From Taibaiella sp. (GTDB taxonomy: Bacteria > Bacteroidota > Bacteroidia > Chitinophagales > Chitinophagaceae), in NCBI GenBank assembly GCA_019739295.1, contig JAHHDV010000037.1:1-64000 (forward strand): 64,000 nt of DNA. The letters are read 5' to 3'. A program made the translations under genes and the position numbers. Below the pieces are notes generated by a model. That model ran no database searches and was not told the origin of the DNA. It saw nothing but the letters and a program-made list of their open reading frames with translations. The first letter of the stretch is position 1. Each line of letters starts with the position of its first letter. Below are positions 8,503-16,811 of this stretch, in pieces.

Positions 8503-8913
8503 ATGAAAACACATACCACCAACTATATCGACACCTTTATCGAAGTGGCAGCAGACACCAAAGCCAGCAGCGGTACCCAACCTCCGGCCAAAGATAAAAA
8601 GACCGTTGCCGAGATGCAGTACGAACTGATCGCCAAAAACCCCTACAAATACACGTCGGATGATATACTGTTCCAGGTATATGCCGACAGGAACGAAGTG
8701 CCCCGGACAGCATACAAAGAGGCAAGGGCACAGTTTTTCTCAAAAGGGCAAGCCTGCCTTCGTGCTTCGCCACTCACAAAAACATACGGCTTTGGTATCC
8801 ACAGCGACAAAAACGGGAAAATTGCACTTTACGGCATGGAAACGGAGGAATATCAAAAATTCTTAGCAGACACAAGTACCCAAAAAGTAAAGGCCATGAA
8901 ATCCAGCAGGTAA
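8503..8913 (+). CDS. DUF6157 family protein
   Basis: This 136-residue soluble protein matches the conserved DUF6157 pattern. It has NYIDTFIEVAADT at the start, a block TVAEMQYELIAKNPYKYTSDD, the segment FFSKGQACLRASPLTKTYGFGIH, and the end region KIALYGMETEEYQKF. Homologues are widespread in Bacteroidota and Firmicutes, with no experimental function known to me. It lies 64 bases after the alkylation repair gene and ends just before a hairpin terminator, so the two may form a short operon. Confidence 0.8.
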   Translation: MKTHTTNYIDTFIEVAADTKASSGTQPPAKDKKTVAEMQYELIAKNPYKYTSDDILFQVYADRNEVPRTAYKEARAQFFSKGQACLRASPLTKTYGFGIHSDKNGKIALYGMETEEYQKFLADTSTQKVKAMKSSR

Positions 8914-8945
8914 GAGCCCTTAAAGAAATGTAGGGCTTTACTTTG
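8913..8945 (+). terminator. Terminator after the DUF6157 gene
   Basis: AGCCCT (8915-8920) pairs with AGGGCT (8932-8937), followed by a short T-rich run. Confidence 0.5.
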
Positions 8946-8974
8946 CCACAGCGCAACTTTCCTATGATCCTTCT

Positions 8975-9553
8975 TTAGTCGCTCAACGCCTCAATACACG
9001 CTTCCCTGATCTTCCAGATTTCTGATAAGGAATAGTTGATTCCGGGATTGCTTTCCAGCCATTCAACCAGGTATTTTTTGTGGAGCTCTATTTTGCGTTG
9101 ATGGATTTCGTTCGGCCGGATCTCGATCTCGAAAATTAAATCCCTTGCGAAATTCGCGGCGAAGGAGTTGGGTTTTGTATAATCAAAAATTACATCTTCA
9201 AACTTCAAATAGTTGTGCGCTTCAGGAATAAACTGCACCTTGTTTTTCATCAGGACAGCAGCCACTTTAGACGTATTTGCTCCATTCATTTTGAAAATGC
9301 CCAGCATCAGTTTGATATGTTCATATCCGTTTTCGTTTGCCAGCTGTTTCAAAACGGCGTGTTTCGTGCTGCAGGTACCTTTGTTGTCAGAGAAAACGGT
9401 TGTTAGGTCGTCCTTATCGCGGTTCCTGCCATAGCTAAGGTGTTGTATAAACTCAGTTGCCTGATGAAACGTCCTGATATTTTTGAGCAGGAACTGTCCC
9501 GAAATCGTTCCGTTTTCCTGTATGTCAAAATCGGGAAGTTGTTTCATATACAT
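8975..9553 (-). CDS. Conserved hypothetical protein, possibly transglutaminase-like
   Basis: The 192-residue protein has no signal peptide or membrane span. The segment NKGTCSTKHAVLKQLANENG (about residues 57-76) resembles the nucleophile region of transglutaminase-like cysteine enzymes, with Cys then a helix. A candidate His follows at PEAHNYLKF and an Asp at FEDVIFDYT, in the order Cys, His, Asp expected for that fold. The family is conserved in Bacteroidota under names such as hypothetical protein; I do not know a function. It is convergent with the DUF6157 gene and alone on its strand. The catalytic reading is an inference from motif order. Confidence 0.55.
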   Translation of the reverse strand: MYMKQLPDFDIQENGTISGQFLLKNIRTFHQATEFIQHLSYGRNRDKDDLTTVFSDNKGTCSTKHAVLKQLANENGYEHIKLMLGIFKMNGANTSKVAAVLMKNKVQFIPEAHNYLKFEDVIFDYTKPNSFAANFARDLIFEIEIRPNEIHQRKIELHKKYLVEWLESNPGINYSLSEIWKIREACIEALSD

Positions 9554-10137
9554 ATGGGTTGCTTGCTACAAAGCTACAAAATACCGGCAGTTTTTTGCTG
9601 ATGTAAACCGTTGCATTTTTGCCACAACGCCAATTTTAGCTTCTTAGCTATGCGGATCAGCCGCTCAGCAAAGAGACCCACCCCCGCTATCATGTGCGCT
9701 TGTATCATACGCCCTTGTTCAGGCACTTCCTGGTACACCTGCTGAAGCACCAGACTGCGCCCCTGCCCTGTGTATGGCAGTCCGTTCGTTTCTCCTCGGC
9801 CGCAATGCCCGGCACGCAGAAGGCCACAATCTGGGCGAGGTCCGGGGAACATCATGCAAAGCCGTGCAGGATCAAAGCGATGGCTTATGTTTTGGCTGTA
9901 CAGATGATGCAGCCAGGTGCCGTTGATGGCACAGGCAGGCAGCGTGGTAAAAATACGTTAAGGTAAAATATGGCCGGCAGAATTGGTTAACTTTGGAATA
10001 AGGGGTAAAAGGGTACCCGCATCATGCATCATGAGGGATGATGCCTTGTATTGTATCCTTTTACCTGCATTGCAGCCTGAAGAGCTGCAACAAAAATGAC
10101 GATACACGCCTGTAAAACGTATAAAAACAACAGAACT
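9554..10137. other. Gene-poor stretch before the sugar dehydrogenase
   Basis: About 580 bases without a convincing gene. An open frame on the minus strand (9574-9855) has proline- and glycine-rich composition with no recognisable motif and is treated as chance. A 7-base inverted repeat (TTGCAGC at 10070-10076, GCTGCAA at 10084-10090) lies 48 bases before the next start and may be a leader hairpin. Base composition rises in G+C across this stretch. Confidence 0.4.
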
Positions 10138-11373
10138 ATGAAACTGATCTTTCCACTGGCATTTGCCTCGCTCGCAGCCTTGTCCTGCGGGAATGCCGCT
10201 TCCACGGCAACAACAGATTCCGGAACGGAAGCGCCTGATGCTTCTGTCCAGACAGAAAAGCCCAATACTAATTACAAGCCCGCTTTCGAGGGGCAGACCA
10301 GAATAGCCGCCGTCAAAACGAGTACAGCCTATGAGACCAGGGTCATCACCGACGCGCTCCAATCCCCCTGGGGCATCGCCGTGCTGCCGGATGGCAGGTT
10401 ATTGATCACGGAGAAAAAAGGCAACCTGCGCATCGTGGACCCGGCCAGCGGTACGGTCAGCGATCCGATCAAAGGCGCCGGTGAAGTGGATGATAAAGGC
10501 CAGGGCGGTTTGCTGGGCCTGGCGCTGGACCCGGATTTCGCGGCCAACAGGATGGTCTACTGGGTCTTTTCGGAGAAAGCAGATAAAGGCAACCATACCG
10601 CGGTGGCCAAAGGCAAACTCGCCGATGATGAAAGATCCATACAGAACAGGCAGGTCATCTACCGGGCCTTACCCACCTATGATGGCGACAAGCACTATGG
10701 CGGGCGCATTGTCTTCGATAAAGATGGTCACCTCTTCGTCAGCACGGGTGAGCGCTCCGATAAAGAGACCCGCCCGCAGGCGCAGGACCTGAAGTCCGCG
10801 CTCGGTAAGATCCTGCGCATCACCAGGGAGGGCAAACCCGCAGCCGGCAATCCCTTTGCCGGTAAGCCGGACGCCTTACCCGAGATCTACAGCTACGGGC
10901 ACCGCAATGTCCAGGGCCTGGCCTTCCACCCGGAAACCGGGGTCTTGTGGAACAATGAATTCGGGCCGCTGGGCGGCGATGAGCTCAACCTCATCAAAGC
11001 AGGCGCCAACTATGGCTGGCCCACCATCACCTACGGGCTGGAATACAGCGGCGAGCCGGTCGGCAATCCCCCGCTCCAGCAAAAAGAAGGCCTGGAGCAG
11101 CCGGTGTACTACTGGGACCCGGTATTGTCTCCCAGCGGCATGACCTTCTACACCGGGGCCCATATACCCGAATGGAAAAACAACCTCTTCCTGGCGGGAC
11201 TGAACAGTTACCACATCGCCAGGCTGGTGATCAGGGACAATAAAGTAGTGGGCGAAGAACGCATCCTGGACCAGGAGAAAAAGCAGCGTTTCCGCGATAT
11301 TGCACAGGGCAAAGATGGCGCCTTGTATGCCATCACGGATGGCGGACGCCTGTATAAAATTGATAAAAAATAA
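10138..11373 (+). CDS. PQQ-dependent sugar dehydrogenase, lipoprotein
   Basis: This is a soluble-type aldose dehydrogenase of the glucose/sorbosone dehydrogenase beta-propeller family. It oxidises aldose sugars with PQQ on the outer side of the cytoplasmic membrane. Residues 1-18 form a lipoprotein signal (LAALSCGN), followed by a Thr/Ala-rich linker. The propeller shows the usual blocks: LQSPWGIAVLPDGRLLITEKKG, GQGGLLGLALDPDF, YGGRIVFDKDGHLFVSTGER, YSYGHRNVQGLAFHP, EFGPLGGDELNLI, ANYGWPTITYG and the SPSGMTFYTG calcium/PQQ region. Length (411 residues) is normal. The ATG at 10138 is chosen because it gives the signal peptide directly. The gene is GC-rich, like the fragments at 11.4-12.0 kb and 15.2-18.7 kb. 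Confidence 0.87.
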   Translation: MKLIFPLAFASLAALSCGNAASTATTDSGTEAPDASVQTEKPNTNYKPAFEGQTRIAAVKTSTAYETRVITDALQSPWGIAVLPDGRLLITEKKGNLRIVDPASGTVSDPIKGAGEVDDKGQGGLLGLALDPDFAANRMVYWVFSEKADKGNHTAVAKGKLADDERSIQNRQVIYRALPTYDGDKHYGGRIVFDKDGHLFVSTGERSDKETRPQAQDLKSALGKILRITREGKPAAGNPFAGKPDALPEIYSYGHRNVQGLAFHPETGVLWNNEFGPLGGDELNLIKAGANYGWPTITYGLEYSGEPVGNPPLQQKEGLEQPVYYWDPVLSPSGMTFYTGAHIPEWKNNLFLAGLNSYHIARLVIRDNKVVGEERILDQEKKQRFRDIAQGKDGALYAITDGGRLYKIDKK

Positions 11374-11455
11374 TGTTTTCTATACGGATCAGGGCCGGCC
11401 GGGTATCCTCTGCGCCGTCCTTGATTGATTGCATATTGCATCCGTATCTAACCGT

Positions 11456-12015
11456 ATGTATCGCTTCCTTACTTTGATGATGTTCCTGTCCTGCATAGCT
11501 GCAGTTACCGCGCTGTATGGACAGGAAGCAGACAGTGCGGGCAGCAGCCGGAGCTCCGGACTGCCCCCCGTGGAGGTGATGGCCTATTTCAGCCGGCAGC
11601 CGGTCCTGGGACTGACCGCTGCTGCCCAGACCCTGTCTTCAGGCACGATAGCAGCACAGCAGACCACTACCCTGCTGCCCGCCATCAAATGCGTATGGAA
11701 GAACGTTCCCCCGGCAGCTACCGGCTGGCCATGCGCGGCAGCCTGGTCCGTTCCCCCTTCGGGATCCGCAATGTGAAGGTTTATATGGACGAGTTCGCGC
11801 TTACCGATGCCGGCGGCAACACGTACCTGAACCTGGTGGATCCCGCCGCCGTGGACCAGGTGCACCTGATCAAAGGGCCGGACGGTTCGTTGTACGGGGC
11901 CAACTCCGGCGGTGTAGTGCGCCTGCAGCCCAAAGGTTTCGAGGTGCAAGAGAACCAGGGCGCCTTATTGTTGAGCGGGGGCTCCTTCGGCCTGTTCCAG
12001 GAGCAGCTTTACTAG
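11456..12015 (+). pseudogene. Truncated TonB-dependent receptor: signal and plug domain only
   Basis: The first frame (11456 to about 11695) has a signal peptide (LMMFLSCIAAVTALYGQ) and the start of a plug. About a dozen bases to a few codons are lost at about 11693, where the expected link between LLPAI and RMEERSPGSY is missing, and the frame shifts. The second frame continues with the plug core: RLAMRGSLVRSPFGIRNVKV, YMDEFALTDAGG, DQVHLIKGPDGSLYGANSGG and VVRLQPKGF. It stops at 12015 just where the first barrel strand begins (SGGSFGLFQEQL). The whole beta-barrel of some 500 or more residues is missing, and no further receptor sequence follows. It is therefore a broken outer-membrane transporter gene and not merely a sequencing slip. 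The cut falls at the border where G+C content drops. Confidence 0.75.
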
Positions 12016-12092
12016 CAGGCATATTTGAAGGCATTTTTAGTGTGATTATTTTCCGGATTGTCAATCATTTTCCGGCCCCGCTGGTATTTTTT

Positions 12093-12156
12093 GCGTGAGG
12101 GATTGCAGCGGAAAGCCCACAGCGAGGCACGAGCGAGGACTTGAAGCGGATAGCCC
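12093..12156 (+). repeat. Short GAGGGAT/AGCGG intergenic element, double copy
   Basis: GCGTGAGGGATTGCAGCGG (12093-12111) is nearly repeated at 15122-15140 in the same orientation (17 of 19 bases). Inside the element TTGCAGCGGAAAGCCC (12103-12118) recurs as TTGAAGCGGATAGCCC (12141-12156). Such elements are frequent between genes in Bacteroidota as far as I recall; their role is unknown. Confidence 0.55.
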
Positions 12157-12189
12157 GACCCGCAGGGGCACGCCCACTATGAATTATTA

Positions 12190-12383
12190 TAATGGAAAAT
12201 ATTTGTACAATCTGGCTATTTAATGGAAAATATTTGTATAATTTTGAGTGGAAAACAATTTTTAGTGGAAAGGAAATTTCAAGGATCGGAAATTTATAAT
12301 GGAAAATATTTGTAAAAACTGATTGATTGATGGAAAATATTTGCCTTAGTCAATACTAAAAACAGTCTTTAATGGAAAATAGG
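12190..12383 (+). repeat. Direct-repeat array upstream of the Fic gene
   Basis: The unit TAATGGAAAATATTTGTA occurs at 12190-12207 and 12221-12238, and again at 12297-12314. A slightly changed copy lies at 12329-12344 (GATGGAAAATATTTGC) and a half copy at 12370-12380 (TAATGGAAAAT). Partial copies begin with GTGGAAA at 12247 and 12265. Steps of about 31-34 bases separate the better copies. The last half copy contains the start codon of the Fic gene itself. The most likely role is a set of binding sites for the winged-helix domain of that protein; spacing is too irregular for a CRISPR. Confidence 0.65.
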
Positions 12384-13867
12384 CGCCCTTTACATCTCCA
12401 GGAACTCATTTATGCTTCAAAAGAGCCTAATATATCCCGGCAAATCAGCCAATGGGAAAAGGAAGGGGCGTCTTAAGAAGATTTCACCCCGTATTTATAC
12501 CACCAATCTTACAGAAACACCTGAGTCAATCATCAGCCGCAATATTTTCCAGGTAATTGCGCATCTGTACCCGGGAGCCTTGCTGAGCCATAGGACTGCG
12601 CTTGAATTTAAGCCAACAGCAACGGGTAATGTTTTTTCTGACTTACACCTATACTAAAAAAATACAATTACCTGGTATTACGCTGAATTTCCTGGAGGGT
12701 AATGGCCCTATTGAAGGGGACAACCCTTTTGCCGGTAAGTTGTTTGCATCGCAAAAAGAAAGGGCACTGATGGAAAACCTGCAACCATCCCGGAAAAAAG
12801 GTCCTGAATCTAAAACATTGCCTATAGCTGCAATAGAAGAAAAGCTGGAGCAAATCATACAGGTGCATGGGAGAAGAAGGATTGAATGAACTGAGAGACA
12901 GAGCCAGGAAAGTATTCGGAGCAGTTTAAATATGCCTGAGGAGTTTTGAAAAACTGAATAAAATCATCGCTTCTTTATTAACCACCAATACCGCTAAAGT
13001 ACTGCAATCACCATTGGCCATGGCAAGAGCATTGGGTGCACCTTATGACGGGGCACGGCTTGAATTATTTCAAACTTTATTTCTTGCACTACAGCCAAAA
13101 GGAATTCAAAAACTACCCGGACCAAAATATTTCCCAGGAAGCATTTAGAAATTTTGCCCTTTTTTGAAGCCTATTTTTCCAATTATATAGAAGGTACTGT
13201 ATTTGATATTGATGATGCGAGGAAGATTGTAGAGACACAAATGCCCCTGCCAGCCAGGAATGAAGATTCGCATGATGTATTGGGAACATATCAACTAGTA
13301 TCAAACCTTCTGGAAATGAATGTAGTCCCTAAGAATTCTAAAGATTTATTACGGATTCTTGCTTACAGGCATCAAACCTTATTGAGTGCAAGGGAAGATA
13401 AAAAACCTGGTACATTCAAAGATAAAAATAACCGGGCCGGTGAAACTTATTTTGTAGATTTTACAATTGGTACGGGGTACTTTAATAAAAGGATTTGAGT
13501 TTTATGAAACACTAAAGCACCCGTTTGCCCGGGCTGCCTATATAATGTTTATGATTAGCGAAGTGCATCCATTCCTGGATGGGTAATGGCAGAATAGCAA
13601 GAGTGATGATGAATGCAGAGCTGGCTGCGGCAAAACAAAGCAAAATAATTATTCCTACGGGTATACCGGGAAGATTATATGCTTGCTTTAAGAAAACTGA
13701 CCCGTCAGGCAGATACGGAACCCTATATACGTATGTTGCAAAGGGCGCAGGAGTTTAGCAGCAATATTTTTGGAGCAAATAGAGCGGAAATGGAACAATA
13801 CCTGGTCATCTGTAATGCCTTTAAAGAACCATCAGAAGGAAAGCTTAAAATAGGAGATCGAAATTAG
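12372..13867 (+). CDS. Fic-domain AMP-transferase with N-terminal AbiEi-like winged helix, frame-broken
   Basis: Joining frames from ATG 12372 to TAG 13865-13867 gives about 495 residues. The first 85 residues form a winged helix of AbiEi type (HLQELIYASKEPNISRQISQ, then KKISPRIYTT and LLSHRTALEF). The C-terminal half is a Fic domain with the motif HPFLDGNGRIAR (13566-13602), which binds the phosphates of ATP; its histidine is the catalytic base. Upstream, SNYIEG (13178-13195) matches the inhibitory motif (S/T)xxxE(G/N) that blocks ATP in resting Fic enzymes. At least seven one-base changes are needed, mostly an extra G or T in a run (near 12470, 12625, 13477, 13582 and 13665). An extra G falls inside the Fic motif. 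The repeat array upstream suggests self-regulation. Target protein unknown. It could be a true pseudogene, but the error type matches that of essential genes here. Confidence 0.7.
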
Positions 13868-13880
13868 GCTATTAGGTATG

Positions 13881-15042
13881 CTACATACTCATAGCCCTAA
13901 GGCTGGGTACCATAGTCTTAATGGCTAAAGTAGCCGCTGCAATATCTTCAGCCATAGAAAACCGGCCCCAGGCTAAGGCGTAGGGAAGCATAACATTGCT
14001 CATCGGTAAGGCCCATTGCACTCAACACATGCGAGGGTTCTACCTTAGTAGACGAGCAGGCAGAGCCATTAGAGATCATCACTTCATCGAGCCCCGCAAT
14101 AACCGCATCGGCATCAATGCCTTCCAGGCAAATGTTGCACACATTGTACAAACGATGGTTTTTGTTGCCGTTTACAAAGCTATTGTCGAGTTGGAGCAGT
14201 TCATTTTCCAGACGGTCTCTCAGAGATCCAATACGCAAGGCATCCACTTCCATTTCCGCTTTAGCGATTTTGGCAGCCTCGCCGAGGCCCACAATGCCTG
14301 GTACATTAAGGGTACCACTACGCATACCCCGTTCATGTCCGCCGCCATGCAGCAGCGCAGGCAGCTTTACCTTAAATGGCCGCTTGCTGCGTACATATAA
14401 GCCACCCACACCTTTGGGGCCATAAAATTTGTGTCCCGAGCATGCTAGCAGGTCAATACCCAATTCCTGTACATTGATAGGCAACTTACCAATTGCCTGC
14501 GTAGCATCTGTCATAAAGAATATATCTTTTTCATGAGCCAAAGCGGCAATTTCTTTAATAGGTTGTATGACCCCCGTCTCATTATTGACCATCATTGCAG
14601 ATATTAAGATGGTTTCAGGTTTTATAGCAGCGGCTAGCGTTTCCAGTTCAATAAGGCCATCCCTTTGCACAGGGAGGTAGGTAATTTCATATCCATCGGC
14701 TTCCAGGCTCTTACAAGTATCCAGCACCGCAGGGTGCTCAGTGGTAACCGTTATTATATGATTGCCTTTGCTTTTATATTCCTTTGCCACACCTTTTATT
14801 GCCAGGTTGATGGCTTCGGTGGCACCTGAAGTGAAAATAACTTCAGTAGCGTCACAGCCTAGCAAATCTGCCATATGTCCTCTCGCCTCTTTAACCTGCT
14901 GGTTTATTTGCACACCAAAAATATGGTTGCTGGCTGCATTGCCATATGCCGAGGTTAAAAATGGCATCATAGCCTCCAACACTCTTGGGTCAACAGGTGT
15001 AGTGGCATTGTTATCCAAATATATAAATCGATGATCATCCAT
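13881..15042 (-). CDS. Cysteine desulfurase (NifS/IscS family)
   Basis: This PLP enzyme takes sulfur from cysteine for iron-sulfur clusters or tRNA thiolation. Visible signatures are the start YLDNNATTPVDPRV, TSGATEAINLAIKG, a TEHPAV block with the substrate-binding His, NNETGVIQPI, and the PLP lysine in SGHKFYGPKGVG. The active-site loop is NGSACSSTKVEPSHVL, whose Cys carries the persulfide. A one-base gain in GGGG near 13962 shifts the frame; the original end reads RFSMAEDIAAATLAIKTM and stops at 13881-13883. Thus the normal length is about 386 residues. It is convergent with the Fic gene with 13 bases between the stops. No iscU, sufBCD or tRNA-thiolation genes are adjacent, so its partner is not apparent. 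Confidence 0.9.
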
Positions 15043-15121
15043 TATTACAGTAGCTTAAAATTCAAAATTACGATTTTGAATTTTGAGGTAGTGATACAAA
15101 TTTTAGCTGTAAGCCCTCCCC

Positions 15122-15180
15122 GCGTGAGGGATAGGAGCGGCATCCTTTTGCGAAGTGTAACGCAGCAAAAGATATAGCGG
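15122..15180 (+). repeat. Second copy of the GAGGGAT/AGCGG element
   Basis: GCGTGAGGGATAGGAGCGG (15122-15140) matches 12093-12111 at 17 of 19 bases, in the same direction 3,029 bases away. It is followed by a hairpin with CTTTTGC and GCAAAAG arms and by ATATAGCGG. Confidence 0.55.
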
Positions 15181-15240
15181 ATTATTCGCAGTTTTTTTAT
15201 TTTTTTCATAGGAGCTCATGAAGACTGCGTCGTTGCCCGG

Positions 15241-15339
15241 CCCCGGTATGGGTGGCTGGTTTGCGGTTGGGTTACCCGGCGGATGCGGGAACAGGGCAGA
15301 GGATGATATACTGCGCCTTTGCCCCCACCCATACCGGGG
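15241..15339. repeat. 99-base unit with perfect 15-base terminal inverted repeats
   Basis: CCCCGGTATGGGTGG (15241-15255) and its exact reverse complement CCACCCATACCGGGG (15325-15339) enclose 69 bases without coding potential. The layout resembles a very small MITE-like element or a large stem-loop. No flanking target duplication is evident. Confidence 0.5.
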
Positions 15340-15499
15340 ACACGCCCTGAAAAGAAAATTTTTTATCAGGATATGATGCCGCTGTATGGATCACTTCGCT
15401 TACGGGTACAATGCAGGCGGCACCACATGGGGCTTATGAAGGGGGACAGCCGATACCCTGCCCTGCCGGGATTTTCATTAAAACGGCTATATCCGGACC

Positions 15500-16141
15500 T
15501 TACATATTGTTCCCGATCCACCGGTTATTGCCGGCAATGCGCAGGGCTTCGGACTTACTGTTCACGGCCAGCTTCTGGTAGATGTTCCGGATGTGGCTGC
15601 GTACCGTTTCCTTATTGATAAACAGTTCCGCTGCAATTTTCGTATAGGTCTTGCCCCGGGCGATGCCCTGCAGCACCTGGGTCTCCCGCTCGGTGAGCGG
15701 CGAGTCGCTGGCCAGCTTAAAGGACCTGACCACCATGCTGGCGATATGCAGGCTCATCGGGGCGCCGCCTGCCAGCGCTTCATCAATACCGCGGATCAAT
15801 TCGGATACATTCGAGTTTTTGACGATGTAGCCGCCGGCACCCGCACACAGGGACTGGAATACTTTCTCACTGTCCTCCAGCACGGTGATGATCAGCACCA
15901 CGCACTCCGGGCAGAGCTTCCTGATGCGGCTGGTCCCCTCTATGCCGCTCATGCCGGGCAGGTCGATATCCATGAGGACCAGGTCCGGCCGGTCCCGCTC
16001 CAGGTTGCGGATGGCATCTTCGCAGTTCCCGTATTGCTGTACGACTTCGTATCTGCCGGTGGCCTGGATCACGGCAGCAAACCCTTCCCGGATATTGGTA
16101 TTGTCTTCGATGATGGCGATCCGTGGCGTACTTGCAGTCAT
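15500..16141 (-). CDS. NarL/FixJ-type response regulator
   Basis: The 213-residue protein has an N-terminal receiver domain and a C-terminal LuxR-type helix-turn-helix. In the receiver the acidic pocket is IIEDN, the phosphorylated aspartate lies in VLMDIDLPGMSG (about residue 57), the switch Thr in IITVLE, and Lys in IVKNS (about residue 107). The output domain has LTERETQVLQGIARGKTYTKI and the recognition helix NKETVRSHIRNIYQKL. It would bind DNA after phosphorylation by a sensor kinase. Only the last two dozen residues of that kinase survive directly upstream (16138-16210), so the regulator has lost its cognate gene in this sequence. Confidence 0.88.
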   Translation of the reverse strand: MTASTPRIAIIEDNTNIREGFAAVIQATGRYEVVQQYGNCEDAIRNLERDRPDLVLMDIDLPGMSGIEGTSRIRKLCPECVVLIITVLEDSEKVFQSLCAGAGGYIVKNSNVSELIRGIDEALAGGAPMSLHIASMVVRSFKLASDSPLTERETQVLQGIARGKTYTKIAAELFINKETVRSHIRNIYQKLAVNSKSEALRIAGNNRWIGNNM

Positions 16142-16210
16142 AAGGGTTCGCTTTTGATGAGGTAGGTAGAAAGGGGCACGCGGACCGCAACGGAGGTGCC
16201 GTCCGGCCCA
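16138..16210 (-). pseudogene. C-terminal stub of a sensor histidine kinase
   Basis: The last two dozen codons before the response regulator read PDGTSVAVRVPLSTYLIKSEPL. GTSVAVRVPL matches the last strand of the kinase ATPase domain (GTxVxVxLPL). The stop overlaps the start of the response regulator gene by four bases, the normal kinase-regulator coupling. Upstream of about 16210 the sequence switches to an unrelated gene end on the other strand, so at least several hundred codons are missing. Confidence 0.6.
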
Positions 16211-16483
16211 ATAGACGATATAAGCGTCGGCTCACCTACCGGTGTGCAGGATATCGCCGGAGACCTGAAGATGGAGCTGTACCCTAACCCAACCCGTGAG
16301 CATGTAACGGTCAGCGGTTTGCCTCCGCGTACCGTGGTGCGCATCACGGACATAAGCGGTAAGTTACTGCTGGAGACGGCTACCGGCACAGGGAACACGA
16401 CGGAGCTGAACCTGGGAGCGCTTACCCCGGGCATATACCTGCTCCATACTTCCTTTGGGACGAGGAAGCTGGTCAAGCTGTAA
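16210..16483 (+). pseudogene. C-terminal stub of a secreted protein: type IX secretion sorting domain
   Basis: About 90 codons at the end of a lost gene encode a complete T9SS type A sorting domain: the start KMELYPNPTREHVTVSGLP, the middle VVRITDISGKLLLET, and the end LTPGIYLLHTSFGTRKLVKL. This domain directs outer-membrane export and cleavage by PorU. No start codon or catalytic part is present; to the left it abuts the kinase stub. A strong hairpin follows at 16511, supporting that this was once a complete transcription unit. Confidence 0.75.
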
Positions 16484-16811
16484 CAGCCACCCGGCTTTGG
16501 CTCCCTTTCTGACAACATCCCCGGTCCTGCAATGGCCGGGGATGTTGTCATGATCATACCGGAGTACAACTGGTGGCAGGGGTAGCCGGGTATCCCGGTA
16601 ACGGAGGGGATCCGGTCTGTTCCTGTCATCCGGTCCCTGCAGCGGTGCCATACCGGTTCCCTGCCCTGTTTTTTGCTTTAGGGCAGCTGCTGTGCCGGAC
16701 TTCAGCGTTGTGTACCTCCTCTTTATCCCGGCCCTCTAAACAACATGGGACCTGACCGGCTCTTAAAAATTGCATACCTGGGCCATATTGGCTAATTTTG
16801 TTATCCCCATC
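16484..16811. other. Intergenic stretch before the DUF763 gene
   Basis: Apart from the hairpin at 16511-16549 I see no gene or motif in these 328 bases. A Bacteroidota-like promoter is not obvious, although TTTTG occurs about 15 bases before the DUF763 start. Confidence 0.4.
16511..16549 (+). terminator. Strong 14-base-pair hairpin after the T9SS stub
   Basis: GACAACATCCCCGG (16511-16524) is exactly complementary to CCGGGGATGTTGTC (16536-16549) with an 11-base loop. There is no T tract, so termination may be factor-assisted or the hairpin may stabilise the mRNA end. Confidence 0.6.

Larger units (their letters stand above)
15043..15499. other. Intergenic stretch with repeat element and 15-base inverted repeats
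   Basis: No gene is visible in these 457 bases. The stretch holds the second GAGGGAT/AGCGG element (15122-15140), followed by a hairpin with CTTTTGC and GCAAAAG arms, and a 99-base unit bounded by perfect 15-base inverted repeats (15241-15339). G+C content rises sharply from about 15,200 on. Confidence 0.5.

Noticed and set aside
9574..9855. 93-codon minus-strand frame before the sugar dehydrogenase
   Set aside because: Composition is odd, no family motif is visible, and another frame on the opposite strand is equally open, as expected by chance in GC-rich DNA.
12190..12383. Repeat array considered as a CRISPR
   Set aside because: Units are about 13-18 bases with uneven steps of 17-41 bases, copies are unequal, the last one overlaps a start codon, and no cas gene is near.
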